NCBI GenBank assembly: GCA_029624815.1
Contig: JARSSH010000059.1
Location: forward strand, 14,031-52,154
Length of the DNA: 38,124 nucleotides
Direction of reading: 5' to 3'
DNA from: Candidatus Competibacter sp.
GTDB taxonomy: Bacteria > Pseudomonadota > Gammaproteobacteria > Competibacterales > Competibacteraceae
Shown here in pieces: positions 9,801 to 17,321 of the stretch. The notes beneath the pieces were generated by a model that saw nothing but the letters and a program-made list of their open reading frames with translations, was not told the origin of the DNA and did not search any database. How positions within the stretch are numbered: the first letter of the stretch is position 1; each line of letters begins with the position of its first letter. The translations under genes were made by a program, and so were the position numbers.

Positions 9801-10027
9801 ATGAAAAATTTGGAATCGGCATGTTTGAGGATGACGATTATAGTAACCGTATTCGTGAGAAGGGGTTACGTGTAGTATGTGCTGAAGACGCTTTTGTTCA
9901 CCACTTTGGGCAAGCTGCATTTAAGAAATTAATTGAAACGGGTGAATACCAGAAAATCTGGGCTAACAATCAGGCCTACTATGAGGAAAAATGGGGAAAA
10001 TGGAAGCCTCATACGCACCGCGGCTAG
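6854..10027 (+). CDS. Sulfotransferase / coiled-coil / GT4-like / GT2 fusion protein
   Basis: This 1057-residue cytoplasmic protein has at least four parts. Residues 1-230 resemble a PAPS-dependent sulfotransferase, with a 5'-phosphosulfate loop IIILGMHRSGTSAVTRLV and a 3'-phosphate region near CLIVYRSPLDVAFSIKRR. Residues about 254-335 are a predicted coiled coil containing DLDTARA three times, followed by SSVSWKITAPLR. Residues about 435-795 form a GT-B glycosyltransferase (WSARYQRPQHLMSQFAKNGY; C-terminal half with PVKFYEFVSAGKPIVSVPL). Residues about 805-1040 form a GT-A family 2 domain (SFIIVTYNN, VILVDNASSDDTRNYL, NDTVVPRGWLDPLL, FEDDDYSNRIREKGL). It probably adds sugars and sulfate to the exported polysaccharide. 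PAPS use is inferred from family motifs; no sulfate-activation genes are in the window. Confidence 0.88.
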   Translation: MQIIILGMHRSGTSAVTRLVNMMGAYIGPENLIGQPALDNLKGFWERYDVRALNDDILKALGGNWNHYVKPDIEKLSDSDLERFNKRAKNMVFNLDTHRPWVLKDPRLCLLFPFWRTLLEVPICLIVYRSPLDVAFSIKRRNQFPLSVGIALWEFYQRHALVASEGLPRILVCYADLIKDPVKETTRLYTALEDLGVRGLRLPSEREIRAFIDSALQHECTDIEAYYERLNFQQQELVRHFENGTVLNTRNTTAELSANAHELLIIATDLDTARADLDTARADLDTARAGNLSLMALKEKDERNSIELKQLKLTQNNLEDRLHYLEYREAELTRWINALLSSVSWKITAPLRAVANFKNWVALRNHDVKDAYKKGGILNIVSHTSSYFSTSLFGANPAKHPILQHNSTIVQLPNDSPSKNPQLLDSNIVSQAVSQVISSQFDVVCFANIEWSARYQRPQHLMSQFAKNGYRVFYIIASRRPPANVAYMIDEVAENIYEICLHVGSVQNFYDEIIEHNNQLDFLNSLAELIKDYRIKTAISVVHLPYWTPLALELRSRYGWKILYDCMDEWIDFPNIGKALIEQEEILVRQSDLVTVTASLLYDKWSPVARHCILIRNAVDYVFFRKHCSPNPLLDDIARPIIGYYGALAEWVDFELLSFLAEARPNWSFVLIGDIFVDDIAGLEKMQNIFMLGRRPYTDMPRFLYHFDVCLIPFKLNNVTHAVDPVKFYEFVSAGKPIVSVPLKELKIYGDYIYFADQPEDFLKQLETALVENNFDSFNKRIELAQQNDWSNRFDKILSSINELYKKASFIIVTYNNCNLTQLCVESIFRNTTYPNYEVILVDNASSDDTRNYLRYLARTSDRIKIILNDQNLGFAKANNQGLKVATGELLVLLNNDTVVPRGWLDPLLKHLENPDIGLVGPVTNFVGNEAKIDIDYQSLDEMEFFADRYTDAHTGKAFDIAVLAMFCVAMRRNVFENIGFLDEKFGIGMFEDDDYSNRIREKGLRVVCAEDAFVHHFGQAAFKKLIETGEYQKIWANNQAYYEEKWGKWKPHTHRG
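7658..7720 (+). repeat. Three 21-bp tandem repeats, each encoding one coiled-coil heptad
   Basis: Units lie at 7658-7678, 7679-7699 and 7700-7720. The first two are identical; the third differs only in its last base. Each encodes DLDTARA or an equivalent register, seven residues, so gain or loss of a unit keeps both reading frame and heptad phase. The units are GC-rich inside an AT-rich gene, which suggests recent amplification or separate origin. Confidence 0.95.
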
Positions 10028-10053
10028 CTGTTAATTTCTTCCATAATTCGCGA

Positions 10054-10062
10054 TGATATAAT
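10054..10062 (+). promoter_or_regulatory. Extended -10 promoter for the methyltransferase gene
   Basis: TGATATAAT combines the TGn extended -10 motif with a perfect TATAAT (10057-10062). Transcription would start near 10069, about 26 bases before the ATG at 10095. A Shine-Dalgarno GGAGG at 10084-10088 lies between them. No good -35 is seen, as is usual for extended -10 promoters. Confidence 0.55.
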
Positions 10063-10094
10063 CTTTTCGAATAGCGTTATTTTGGAGGCCGCCG

Positions 10095-11018
10095 ATGAAT
10101 AATGATAAAAAAAAGACTGCCGATTATTGGTCGCAAAATGTGGCGGGATCGAATCCTTTTTCTCCTGATGTCTATTGGTTGGCTGTACCAGAAGTACAGA
10201 GGCGCTATCAAAAAAAGGCTTGTGCTAATAAGCCTTTTCCAAGCTGGGTAGAATATTGCGTTAAGGAATTTTTAGGAAGTAATATTCCTGTACAAAAAAT
10301 GCTCAGTATTGGCTGTGGAATTGGCGGTTTGGAGCGCCATTTATTTAATTTAAATGCATTTCAACATTGTCATGCCATCGATATTTCTCCAAGAGCCATC
10401 GAAATTGCCAAGCAAGAGGTAGAGCAACTCGGCATAACCTCCATCATATATTCAGTATATGATGTCGAGGTTATGGATCTAGCAGTAAACCAATATGATG
10501 CGGTTTGGTTTAACGGTTCGCTACATCATATTAAAGAATTGGAAACAGTTTGTAATCGGGTCAAGCGAGCATTAAAACCGGGAGGATGGCTATTTTTTAA
10601 TGAATATGTTGGCTTTAATCGGTTTGCCTTTTCAAGCCGCCAACGTGATATTATCCAACATGCGTTTTACCTAATCCCATTGCGGTATCGACGCTCTTTC
10701 GTGCATCAGACTACGAATACATACCAGGAAACTCCACCCATACCCGACCCCACGGAAGTTGCGCGCACAGATCCCTCCGAAGCGGTACGATCACAAGATA
10801 TTTTGCCGATTGTCAATAAGTTGTTTGAGGTCGTAACCACTAACAACTGCGGCGGCTCTCTGCTGCAATTCTTGCTTAGTGGAATTGCCGGTAACTTTAA
10901 GTTATCCGACCCCCAATCAATGCTAATTCTTAACATGTTATTTGAGATAGAGGATGCACTTATCGACGCTGGAGATATTCAGAGCGATTTTGTTGTATTA
11001 GCAGCACGAGCTAATTAA
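10095..11018 (+). CDS. Class I SAM-dependent methyltransferase
   Basis: This 307-residue protein has a Methyltransf_11/25-type fold. The SAM-binding motif I is MLSIGCGIGGLERHLF (about 74-89), followed by the acidic residue at HAIDISPRAIEIAKQE. Motif II lies near YDAVWFNGSLHHI, and motif III at KPGGWLFFNEYVG. Such enzymes in polysaccharide loci methylate sugars or chain ends, but the acceptor cannot be told. An excellent GGAGG at 10084-10088 sits six bases before the ATG, and the extended -10 promoter just upstream suggests separate expression from the fusion gene. It is the last gene of the AT-rich island. Confidence 0.85.
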   Translation: MNNDKKKTADYWSQNVAGSNPFSPDVYWLAVPEVQRRYQKKACANKPFPSWVEYCVKEFLGSNIPVQKMLSIGCGIGGLERHLFNLNAFQHCHAIDISPRAIEIAKQEVEQLGITSIIYSVYDVEVMDLAVNQYDAVWFNGSLHHIKELETVCNRVKRALKPGGWLFFNEYVGFNRFAFSSRQRDIIQHAFYLIPLRYRRSFVHQTTNTYQETPPIPDPTEVARTDPSEAVRSQDILPIVNKLFEVVTTNNCGGSLLQFLLSGIAGNFKLSDPQSMLILNMLFEIEDALIDAGDIQSDFVVLAARAN

Positions 11019-11203
11019 GAGCAACAGTTTACTTCAAATATTGCCATTTCAGGTTTGAACGAGATTCAATCCTTGAACTATACGCAATATTGCTAGTTGG
11101 ATGACTGTTCTATACTGCCGATCCCGAACTGATCTGTCAGCCAGCGAGACTAACCTCGGGTAGAATTCACCTCGCATCCAAGCAATGGAGTCCGCTAAAC
11201 CAA

Positions 11204-11359
11204 ATGGTTGATATCGACTTGAGCCGATTACAAAAAAAGGTCGGGGCTCGCTGGCGGATACTAATCAAACGCAATCACGCGGCACCCCGCTTCTTTAAAT
11301 CACAAAAAAAACGAGACGCCTACATCTCGGCAGCGACTCAAAATGGCGAGAGGCTATGA
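11204..11359 (+). CDS. Possible 51-residue basic protein overlapping wecB
   Basis: An ATG at 11204 opens a frame of 51 codons that starts MVDIDLSRLQKKVGARWRIL and ends QNGERL. Its TGA overlaps the wecB start as ATGA, the usual arrangement for coupled translation, and wecB itself has only a weak, close ribosome-binding site. The peptide is rich in Lys and Arg, has no membrane segment and is not one I recognise. It could equally be the tail of a decayed gene at the boundary between AT-rich and GC-rich DNA. A GGAG lies about 14 bases before the ATG, which is too far to be strong support. The rest of the 11019-11355 gap shows nothing else. Confidence 0.35.
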   Translation: MVDIDLSRLQKKVGARWRILIKRNHAAPRFFKSQKKRDAYISAATQNGERL

Positions 11360-12468
11360 ATACTCGCACGTCCAGAATTCTCTGTGTTATTGGCACCCGA
11401 CCCGAAGCCATTAAAATGGCGCCAGTCATTCTGGCTCTAAGGAATGAGGACTGGGCCGATGTCCGGGTGCTAGCCACCGCCCAGCACCGGGATATGCTGG
11501 ACCAAGTGCTGTCGATCTTCGGTATCGACCCCGATATCGATCTCGATATCATGCGTCACAATCAGGCGCTCACCACGCTGACGGCGCGACTGCTGCTTGA
11601 TCTCGACGATGTGCTGCACGCCGAACGACCCGAAGCAGTCCTGACTCAAGGCGACACCACCACGGTCATGAGCGCGGCGCTGGCCTGCTTCCATCACCGA
11701 ATTCCGGTCGGACACGTCGAGGCTGGTCTGCGCACCGGAGATATGCTCAATCCCTTCCCGGAAGAAATGAATCGGGTGTTGACCGGCCGCCTGGCTCGAT
11801 GGCATTTCGCCCCCACGTACAGCGCCAGAGACAACTTGCTGCGGGAAGGCATACTGGATGAAACGATCCATGTCACTGGCAATACCGTTATCGACGCACT
11901 TTTGAACGTGGTTGATCGACACCCAACAGTCGGTCTGCCGCTTGATCCCTCTAAGCGGTTGATTCTGGTAACCGCACACCGACGGGAAAATTTCGGTGGG
12001 CCTTTCCGAGCGATCTGCCGCGCCATTCGCATCCTGGCGGACCATAACGAGGATATCCAGATTCTCTATCCGGTCCATCCCAACCCTAACATCCATACGG
12101 CAGCCTACGAAATGTTGGACGGTCACCCACGCATCGTTCTCTGCAAGCCCTTGGACTATCTACCCTTCGTGGGTGCGATGCAACAATCCTATTTTATTTT
12201 GAGCGATTCAGGCGGAGTGCAGGAAGAAGCGCCGGCTTTAGGCAAACCGGTCCTGGTGTTGCGGCGCGAAACCGAACGGCCTGAAGCGGTTCGGGAGGGC
12301 GTGGTCAAGCTGGTGGGGCCCAATCGGGATCGTATCGTCTCGGAAGCTCAGCGCCTGCTAGACGATCCCGCTGCCTACCGAGAAATGGCTCGGGGTGTTT
12401 CTCCATATGGCGATGGCCATGCCGCCGCAAGAATCGTGGCGGTACTGCGCGACGCGTTAGTGGGGTAA
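11356..12468 (+). CDS. wecB: UDP-N-acetylglucosamine 2-epimerase (non-hydrolysing)
   Basis: This 370-residue protein has the usual length for WecB/MnaA. It converts UDP-GlcNAc to UDP-ManNAc in the cytoplasm. Diagnostic stretches are CVIGTRPEAIKMAPVI, GDTTTVMSAALACF, VGHVEAGLRTGDMLNPFPEE, TAHRRENFGG, and SDSGGVQEEAPALGKPVLVL followed by RRETERPEA. No UDP-ManNAc dehydrogenase (WecC) gene is in the window, so UDP-ManNAc may be used directly, or WecC may be encoded elsewhere. The gene starts the GC-rich segment after the AT-rich island and probably leads an operon with the two GT4 genes that follow. Confidence 0.95.
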   Translation: MNTRTSRILCVIGTRPEAIKMAPVILALRNEDWADVRVLATAQHRDMLDQVLSIFGIDPDIDLDIMRHNQALTTLTARLLLDLDDVLHAERPEAVLTQGDTTTVMSAALACFHHRIPVGHVEAGLRTGDMLNPFPEEMNRVLTGRLARWHFAPTYSARDNLLREGILDETIHVTGNTVIDALLNVVDRHPTVGLPLDPSKRLILVTAHRRENFGGPFRAICRAIRILADHNEDIQILYPVHPNPNIHTAAYEMLDGHPRIVLCKPLDYLPFVGAMQQSYFILSDSGGVQEEAPALGKPVLVLRRETERPEAVREGVVKLVGPNRDRIVSEAQRLLDDPAAYREMARGVSPYGDGHAAARIVAVLRDALVG

Positions 12469-12473
12469 GCTGA

Positions 12474-13739
12474 TTGCGCGTTCTTGTCATTGCCTATGAA
12501 TTCCCCCCCATCATCGCCGCTCAATCGCTCCGGTGGTTTTATCTGACCCAAGAACTGGCACGCATCGGCGTCGAGGTTCATGTGCTATGCCCCTCTTTTC
12601 CAGCGCTTGAGGGATTGCATCCGGTCATCTTCGAGCCCGGTATCGTTCTCCACCGGGTCTGGCCCGGTCCATTCGTCGGACTGTCGCAATGGCTGGTTCG
12701 CGCTACGCGTAGCAATGCCATCACTGGCGCGTCGGATACCGGCAACATCCAACCCTTTTTTCTGCGAAGCTATCGGCTGACGCGCAAGCTGCTCGATCAT
12801 CTGCTTTTTCCAGACCTGCGCACGGAGTGGTATCCCTTCGCGCGCCGAAGACTTCATCGACTGCTGATCGATTACCGATTTGACGCGATGATCAGTTCGC
12901 ACGAACCTGGGGTCGATTTATTGTTGGGTCTATGGGCACAAAAGCAATTTAAGGTTAAGTGGATCGCCGACCTCGGCGATCCCATTCTGACACCGTATTC
13001 GCCGGGCTGGCGGCGGAAGATCGATACCCAGTTCGAGAGTCGCATCTTGCGGCAAGCCGATAGCGTGCTATTAACCAACGATTGGGTCAAACGCTTGCTT
13101 TGCGATCGCCATCGATTCACGGATGTTTCCAACAAGCTGATCTGTATTCCACAGGGCTTTCCAGAGCATTTGCCATTCGGTCATTCGGAAACCAGCCTGC
13201 TTTCCACTGGGGTCATGAATATTGTCTTTACTGGAACATTCTATCGCGATTTTCGTAGCCCACTACAATTTGCCCTAGCGTTGCGAGACATGAACGCGGA
13301 CGACATCATGATGACGGCGATTGGTGACAACCTCGATTTCATCCCAATATTTAAAGACATATCCAACATCCGCTTTCTCGGCAAGATCAATCACTTCGAG
13401 TGCCTTGCCGCACAAAGGGAGGCGGATCTGCTATTGAATATCGGTAATCTCCAGAGCTATCAAGTTCCCGGAAAAATCTTCGAATATCTCGGTGCAGCCA
13501 AGCCTATCCTGCATATCAAGACCAGCGAGGATGATATTGGGGCCAATTTGGTTCAGGAATTAAATGCTGGTCTAGTGGTGAAAAACGACCGTATCGCAAT
13601 CAAGACTGGATTACAACATCTACTGGAATTGTGGCGAAACCACAGACTCACCCAATCATTCCCACCCAATTTCGCCGCTATTGCACAATATTCCTGGTCG
13701 GCGCGCGCCAAGGATTTGCTTCAATTACTTACCCGCTGA
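12474..13739 (+). CDS. GT4-like glycosyltransferase
   Basis: This 421-residue GT-B protein is of the GT4 type. The N-terminal fold opens with RVLVIAYEFPPIIAAQSLRW and continues VEVHVLCPSFP. The C-terminal donor half contains VFTGTFYRDFRSPLQFALAL and PGKIFEYLGAAKPILHI. It would transfer a sugar from a nucleotide donor onto the growing lipid-linked chain at the inner face of the membrane. The start is TTG at 12474, five bases after the wecB stop, where GGGGTAAG serves as a ribosome-binding region. The tight spacing places it in the wecB operon. Donor and linkage are unknown. Confidence 0.85.
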   Translation: MRVLVIAYEFPPIIAAQSLRWFYLTQELARIGVEVHVLCPSFPALEGLHPVIFEPGIVLHRVWPGPFVGLSQWLVRATRSNAITGASDTGNIQPFFLRSYRLTRKLLDHLLFPDLRTEWYPFARRRLHRLLIDYRFDAMISSHEPGVDLLLGLWAQKQFKVKWIADLGDPILTPYSPGWRRKIDTQFESRILRQADSVLLTNDWVKRLLCDRHRFTDVSNKLICIPQGFPEHLPFGHSETSLLSTGVMNIVFTGTFYRDFRSPLQFALALRDMNADDIMMTAIGDNLDFIPIFKDISNIRFLGKINHFECLAAQREADLLLNIGNLQSYQVPGKIFEYLGAAKPILHIKTSEDDIGANLVQELNAGLVVKNDRIAIKTGLQHLLELWRNHRLTQSFPPNFAAIAQYSWSARAKDLLQLLTR

Positions 13740-13777
13740 AGGAGTCGCCGACTATCCTTTCGTGACTGTCAGATTAC

Positions 13778-14884
13778 ATGAGCGATTCTGCTGGAAGACG
13801 TCAATTCATACTTTACGACTACCTGCAAGTGGCTGGCGGAGCGGAGCGGCTGACACAAGTACTGGCGGAGGCTCTGCCGGATTTCCAAATGGTGGTCTCC
13901 CAGATTTATCCCGACTACCGGTACCTTGCCGACCCCTCCTCCAGTGCGCCACTGATACTTTCAAAGGGCATCGATCGGCTATTGGGAAGGATACCCGCCG
14001 CGATTTTCAATTTTTCCCTGCGGGCACAATTCCTGCGCGATGCCGATACTGTTCTATACAGCGGTTTTTATGCACCGCTGGCCGTTCGTCACCAACGGCG
14101 AGGATACAAGATCTATTATTGCCATACACCACCGCGTTATGCCTTCGATTTGAAGCAAGAGTATCTCGATCGATTGCAACCATCCCTACGCCCTGGGTTT
14201 AAGGTATTCGCTCACTGGATCAAAAAACGTTATCTCGCATCCATGTATAAAATGGACCGAGTTATTGCCAATTCGAACAATGTTCGATCCCGGTTATTAA
14301 ATATCGCGGGTATCGATGCTGAAGTCGTCCATCCACCGATCGATACGGATCTATTTTGCTGGCTGGGGCAAGGTAATTATTATGTTTCAACCGCACGATT
14401 GGAACCGAACAAACGTGTCGATCTAATCGTCGAAGCGTTTCGACGCATGCCTGACCAGCGACTCATCGTTCTTTCGGGAGGCAGTGCGTTCGAACGACTG
14501 AAAATCAGGGCTGGGAAAATGAGTAACATCCATTTCACCGGCTGGCAAACAGACGAGCAACTCAGACGATGGATCGGCAGAGCCATAGCCACTCTCTACA
14601 TTCCAGTGAACGAAGATTTTGGCATGTCGCCGGTGGAAAGCATGGCGGCCGGCAAACCCGTAATCGGGGTTGCCGAAGGTGGCTTACTGGAAACGATCCT
14701 GGATGGAAAAACTGGAATCCTGCTGCCGGCGGAACCGACTGTCGATCACATCGTCGGAGCCGTCCGACAACTGACAGCCCATCGTGCCTTGGCGATGAAG
14801 CCGGATTGCAAAGCTCGCGCCCGGTTATTTTCCAGGAGCATCTTCATCGATCAAATGCGGACTATTCTTAAAGGCACTTCTTAA
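13778..14884 (+). CDS. GT4 glycosyltransferase (WbaZ/mannosyltransferase-like)
   Basis: This 368-residue GT4 protein has the acceptor-side motif VAGGAERLTQVLAEALPDFQ and YCHTPPRYAFDLKQEYLDR, which is typical of mannosyl- and rhamnosyl-transferases of the WbaZ type. In its donor half are TARLEPNKRVDLIVEAFRRM and the EX7E motif region NEDFGMSPVESMAAGKPVIG. It lies 38 bases after the previous GT4 gene in the same direction and is probably co-transcribed with wecB. The ribosome-binding site before the ATG is not obvious. Sugar specificity is inferred only from family resemblance. Confidence 0.87.
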   Translation: MSDSAGRRQFILYDYLQVAGGAERLTQVLAEALPDFQMVVSQIYPDYRYLADPSSSAPLILSKGIDRLLGRIPAAIFNFSLRAQFLRDADTVLYSGFYAPLAVRHQRRGYKIYYCHTPPRYAFDLKQEYLDRLQPSLRPGFKVFAHWIKKRYLASMYKMDRVIANSNNVRSRLLNIAGIDAEVVHPPIDTDLFCWLGQGNYYVSTARLEPNKRVDLIVEAFRRMPDQRLIVLSGGSAFERLKIRAGKMSNIHFTGWQTDEQLRRWIGRAIATLYIPVNEDFGMSPVESMAAGKPVIGVAEGGLLETILDGKTGILLPAEPTVDHIVGAVRQLTAHRALAMKPDCKARARLFSRSIFIDQMRTILKGTS

Positions 14885-15327
14885 GTGGTGACCTTCACCG
14901 ATAAAAGCACCGACGCCATGCGCCAAACCGAAAAAATTTCAACCGATCCTGGTTTCGTTTTCGACCGGCGAAAAGCCCAATGAGCGGACCGCATCCATCG
15001 CAATGCCGGATTCGATCTGGATCGCCAGAACACTACCGAAGGAACAAGTTGCAAGATCGTTCGTCTACACTACCCTATGCAGGGATTGCCGTTTGCGCCC
15101 ACACCACGGATCAAGGGCTGGGGACGGAGTGGACATTGTCTGAACAAAACTTATTATGAATCAATGTGTTATTTGTATGGCTGGCTTGGCGACCAAGGAG
15201 AAAACACGGCGGCTGAAGGATGAGTTGTGGTCAATTTCCAAAATTTGTTGTAAATTTGAAAAGAGTTGTAAATTTGAAAAGAGTATTGTAGATTGTGATC
15301 AAGGTTCTGTACGAGCCCAAGGAGTAC
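14885..15327. other. Gap with a degenerate open frame and no recognised gene
   Basis: After the GT4 stop codon, the same frame stays open to a TGA at 15221-15223 except for one TGA at 14981-14983. The second part could encode about 79 residues, including RIKGWGRSGHCLNKTYYESM, but has no upstream start codon. I do not recognise it; it may be a decayed gene. The right part is AT-rich and carries an 18-bp tandem duplication. No terminator is apparent. Confidence 0.3.
15247..15282 (+). repeat. 18-bp perfect tandem duplication
   Basis: The units at 15247-15264 and 15265-15282 are identical (GTTGTAAATTTGAAAAGA). They lie 45 bases before the start of the small exported protein gene, in its leader or promoter region. 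They may be a regulatory duplication or simple slippage. Confidence 0.9.
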
Positions 15328-15768
15328 ATGGTGTATTTGTTACGTCGTCTGGTCATGATATTGTTAGTGTATCCCGCGATGACCGCCTCGGTTGTCGCGG
15401 CCGCCGAGGCGGTTCCGGCCGCCGAGGCGGTCCAGGCGCGGCGGGCAGTCCTGGAACAGCGTGTTGCTGCTTGGTGGGATGCGTTGATTCGCCAGGATTT
15501 TTCGGCTGCCTACTCCTTCACCTCACCAGGGTATCGGAAGTCCTACTCGCTTACCGCTTTCAAGGGTAAATTTGACAAAAAGTCAGACTGGCGAGGCATC
15601 AAAGTCGTCGATGTCGATTTCAAGGGCGATGACGCCGCGACGGTCGGCATCAATATGCATTTCGTGTATCATGACCCGCAAGCCGAGCGGGATTTTGATA
15701 TGCGGACTTACGTCCAGGAACCTTGGGTGCTTGTGGACGGGCAGTGGTGGTATCTGGTGAAAGACTGA
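15328..15768 (+). CDS. Small exported protein with NTF2-like/Cif-type fold (hypothetical)
   Basis: From the ATG at 15328 this is 146 residues. A hydrophobic leader (YLLRRLVMILLVYPAMTASV) is followed by a short Ala/Glu/Val repeat (AEAVPAAEAVQA). The mature part begins RRAVLEQRVAAWWDALIRQD, continues FSAAYSFTSPGYRKSYSL and ends QWWYLVKD. The pattern of WWDALIRQDFSAAYSF and a C-terminal Trp-rich strand fits SnoaL/NTF2-like exported proteins of unknown function. AAGGAG lies three bases before the ATG at 15328 and six before the adjacent GTG at 15331, so either may be used; a GTG at 15295 would add 11 polar residues. No function can be given. Confidence 0.65.
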   Translation: MVYLLRRLVMILLVYPAMTASVVAAAEAVPAAEAVQARRAVLEQRVAAWWDALIRQDFSAAYSFTSPGYRKSYSLTAFKGKFDKKSDWRGIKVVDVDFKGDDAATVGINMHFVYHDPQAERDFDMRTYVQEPWVLVDGQWWYLVKD

Positions 15769-15800
15769 TCCGAGGCTTGCGGTGGGCTCAAAGTATCCAG

Positions 15801-15842
15801 GCCGTTTCGTTTTTTTTCGTTTCGTTCCGTTTCGTTTAGTTC
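15801..15842 (+). repeat. TTTCG-rich low-complexity tract
   Basis: An imperfect run of TTTCG/GTTTC units with an eight-T tract fills the leader of the following gene. It could act as an upstream transcription signal or be simple slippage. A strong AAGGAG follows at 15852-15857. Confidence 0.6.
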
Positions 15843-15865
15843 GCCTTAATTAAGGAGTTGTCGAC

Positions 15866-17278
15866 ATGATCAATCGAAAGATGAAGCAACTGGCATTGGC
15901 GGTAGGGGTGGCGCTGGGCGGCATGGGCCTGTTGCCGTCCGCCGAGGCGGTGAGCGTGTCCGCCGACAATCTGGGGCAGGTGCTGATCTTCCCCTACTAT
16001 ACGGTGCGGGGTGGCTGGAACACGCTGTTGGGCGTCACCAACACCAGCGATCGGGTGGTCGCGGTCAAGGTGCGTTTCCACGAAGCCCTGAACTCGCGCG
16101 ATGTGTTCGACTTCAATATTATCCTGTCGCCGTGGGATATCTGGACGGGCTGGTTGGCGGAGGGCGGTAACGGTCCGGTCCTCAGCACCACCGACCTCAG
16201 TTGCACGGTTGGCGCCATTCCCGCCGGAGGCCAGCCGTTCACGACGACGGCCTATACCGCTAGCGGGACGGATGACGGTGGCCCGACCACGGTGGATCGG
16301 CTGCGCGAAGGTTACGTGGAAATGATCATGATGGGCGCGGCGGTGGCCAATACGACCAATCCGCTGGCCGCTGGCGCCATCCACAAGAACGGCGCCGCCC
16401 CCACCGGCTGCGGCGCTCTGACCGCGGCCTTCACGTCTCCCACCGGCCTCCCCTCTTTGCAGGCCGCGTTCCCCGAATACATCCCCAGCCCGCTCAAGGG
16501 CACGTTCGCCTTGGTGAACGCATCGCCGGGCAAGGGCTTCAACGCCGTCGGTCTGCCGACCGCGTTGAACAATTTCCGGACCACGCCGTTCATGACGTTG
16601 CAACTGCCTCCGAGCGGTAACGTCCCCTTCACGAGCTCCGGGTACGAACCCACCTTGGCTGCGGCCACCACAACTGGCGTCTATTATAACGCCAGCACCG
16701 ACCTGCCGGTCCCCGGTGCGCCCAGCGGGGCTGCCGCCGTCTCCAGCGCACTGTCGGTGAGCAGCGTCCTCAACGAGTGGTCGCGGCGCGACAACCCCGG
16801 CGCGGGCTGGTCGACCCTGACCGATTGGGTGGTTACCTTCCCCACCAAGGCGTTTTATGCCGATCAAAACACGAGTGTGTATGGTGGGTGGGGTCCTCCG
16901 GGTCAGCGTCAGGGTCTGCCTCAGGGTGTGGCCCCATTCACCGAGACCTTCACCGAGGGCCAATCTTGCGACCAGGTTAACCTAAGGATATATGACCGGG
17001 AAGAGCAGCCGGCTCCGATTTCCGCATTCTCGCCGTGGGTCACTCCCCAACTGTGCTATGAAGCCAACGTGTTGACCTTCAATCAGGGTGCGCTGCTGGC
17101 CTCGCCGAATGCTTCCTCCATCAGCTACCCGACCAGCTTCCTTTTTGGTTGGATGAGTATCGACTTCACCACCCCTCTGCCGGCGATCGGCTTCGCGATC
17201 ACCAGCCGGGATAGCGGCAACGCCTTGTTGAGCGAGGCGGCCTTGTACGATCATTCGTACATCCGGCCTATTCGCTAG
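15866..17278 (+). CDS. Large exported surface protein (hypothetical)
   Basis: This 470-residue protein has a clear signal peptide (KQLALAVGVALGGMGLLPSA, cleaved near AEA). The mature protein starts VSVSADNLGQVLIFPYYTVR and continues GGWNTLLGVTNTSDRVVAVK, a start I associate with uncharacterised exported proteins in beta- and gammaproteobacteria. It is rich in Gly, Thr, Ser and Pro, with few Cys, suggesting an extracellular or outer-surface beta-rich protein. AAGGAG sits eight bases before the ATG, and a strong terminator follows, so it is likely well expressed as a single gene. No enzymatic motif is seen. It may be a substrate or client of the neighbouring isomerase, but this rests only on position. 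Confidence 0.75.
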   Translation: MINRKMKQLALAVGVALGGMGLLPSAEAVSVSADNLGQVLIFPYYTVRGGWNTLLGVTNTSDRVVAVKVRFHEALNSRDVFDFNIILSPWDIWTGWLAEGGNGPVLSTTDLSCTVGAIPAGGQPFTTTAYTASGTDDGGPTTVDRLREGYVEMIMMGAAVANTTNPLAAGAIHKNGAAPTGCGALTAAFTSPTGLPSLQAAFPEYIPSPLKGTFALVNASPGKGFNAVGLPTALNNFRTTPFMTLQLPPSGNVPFTSSGYEPTLAAATTTGVYYNASTDLPVPGAPSGAAAVSSALSVSSVLNEWSRRDNPGAGWSTLTDWVVTFPTKAFYADQNTSVYGGWGPPGQRQGLPQGVAPFTETFTEGQSCDQVNLRIYDREEQPAPISAFSPWVTPQLCYEANVLTFNQGALLASPNASSISYPTSFLFGWMSIDFTTPLPAIGFAITSRDSGNALLSEAALYDHSYIRPIR

Positions 17279-17321
17279 TGATTTGCCGATGTAAAAGCTG
17301 TATCGCTTCAGTCTAGGCCCG

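Noticed and set aside
15836-16963. Minus-strand open frame (375 codons) opposite the exported protein
   Set aside because: The plus strand has a signal peptide, a ribosome-binding site and a terminator; the antisense product is Arg/Gly/Gln-rich and featureless.
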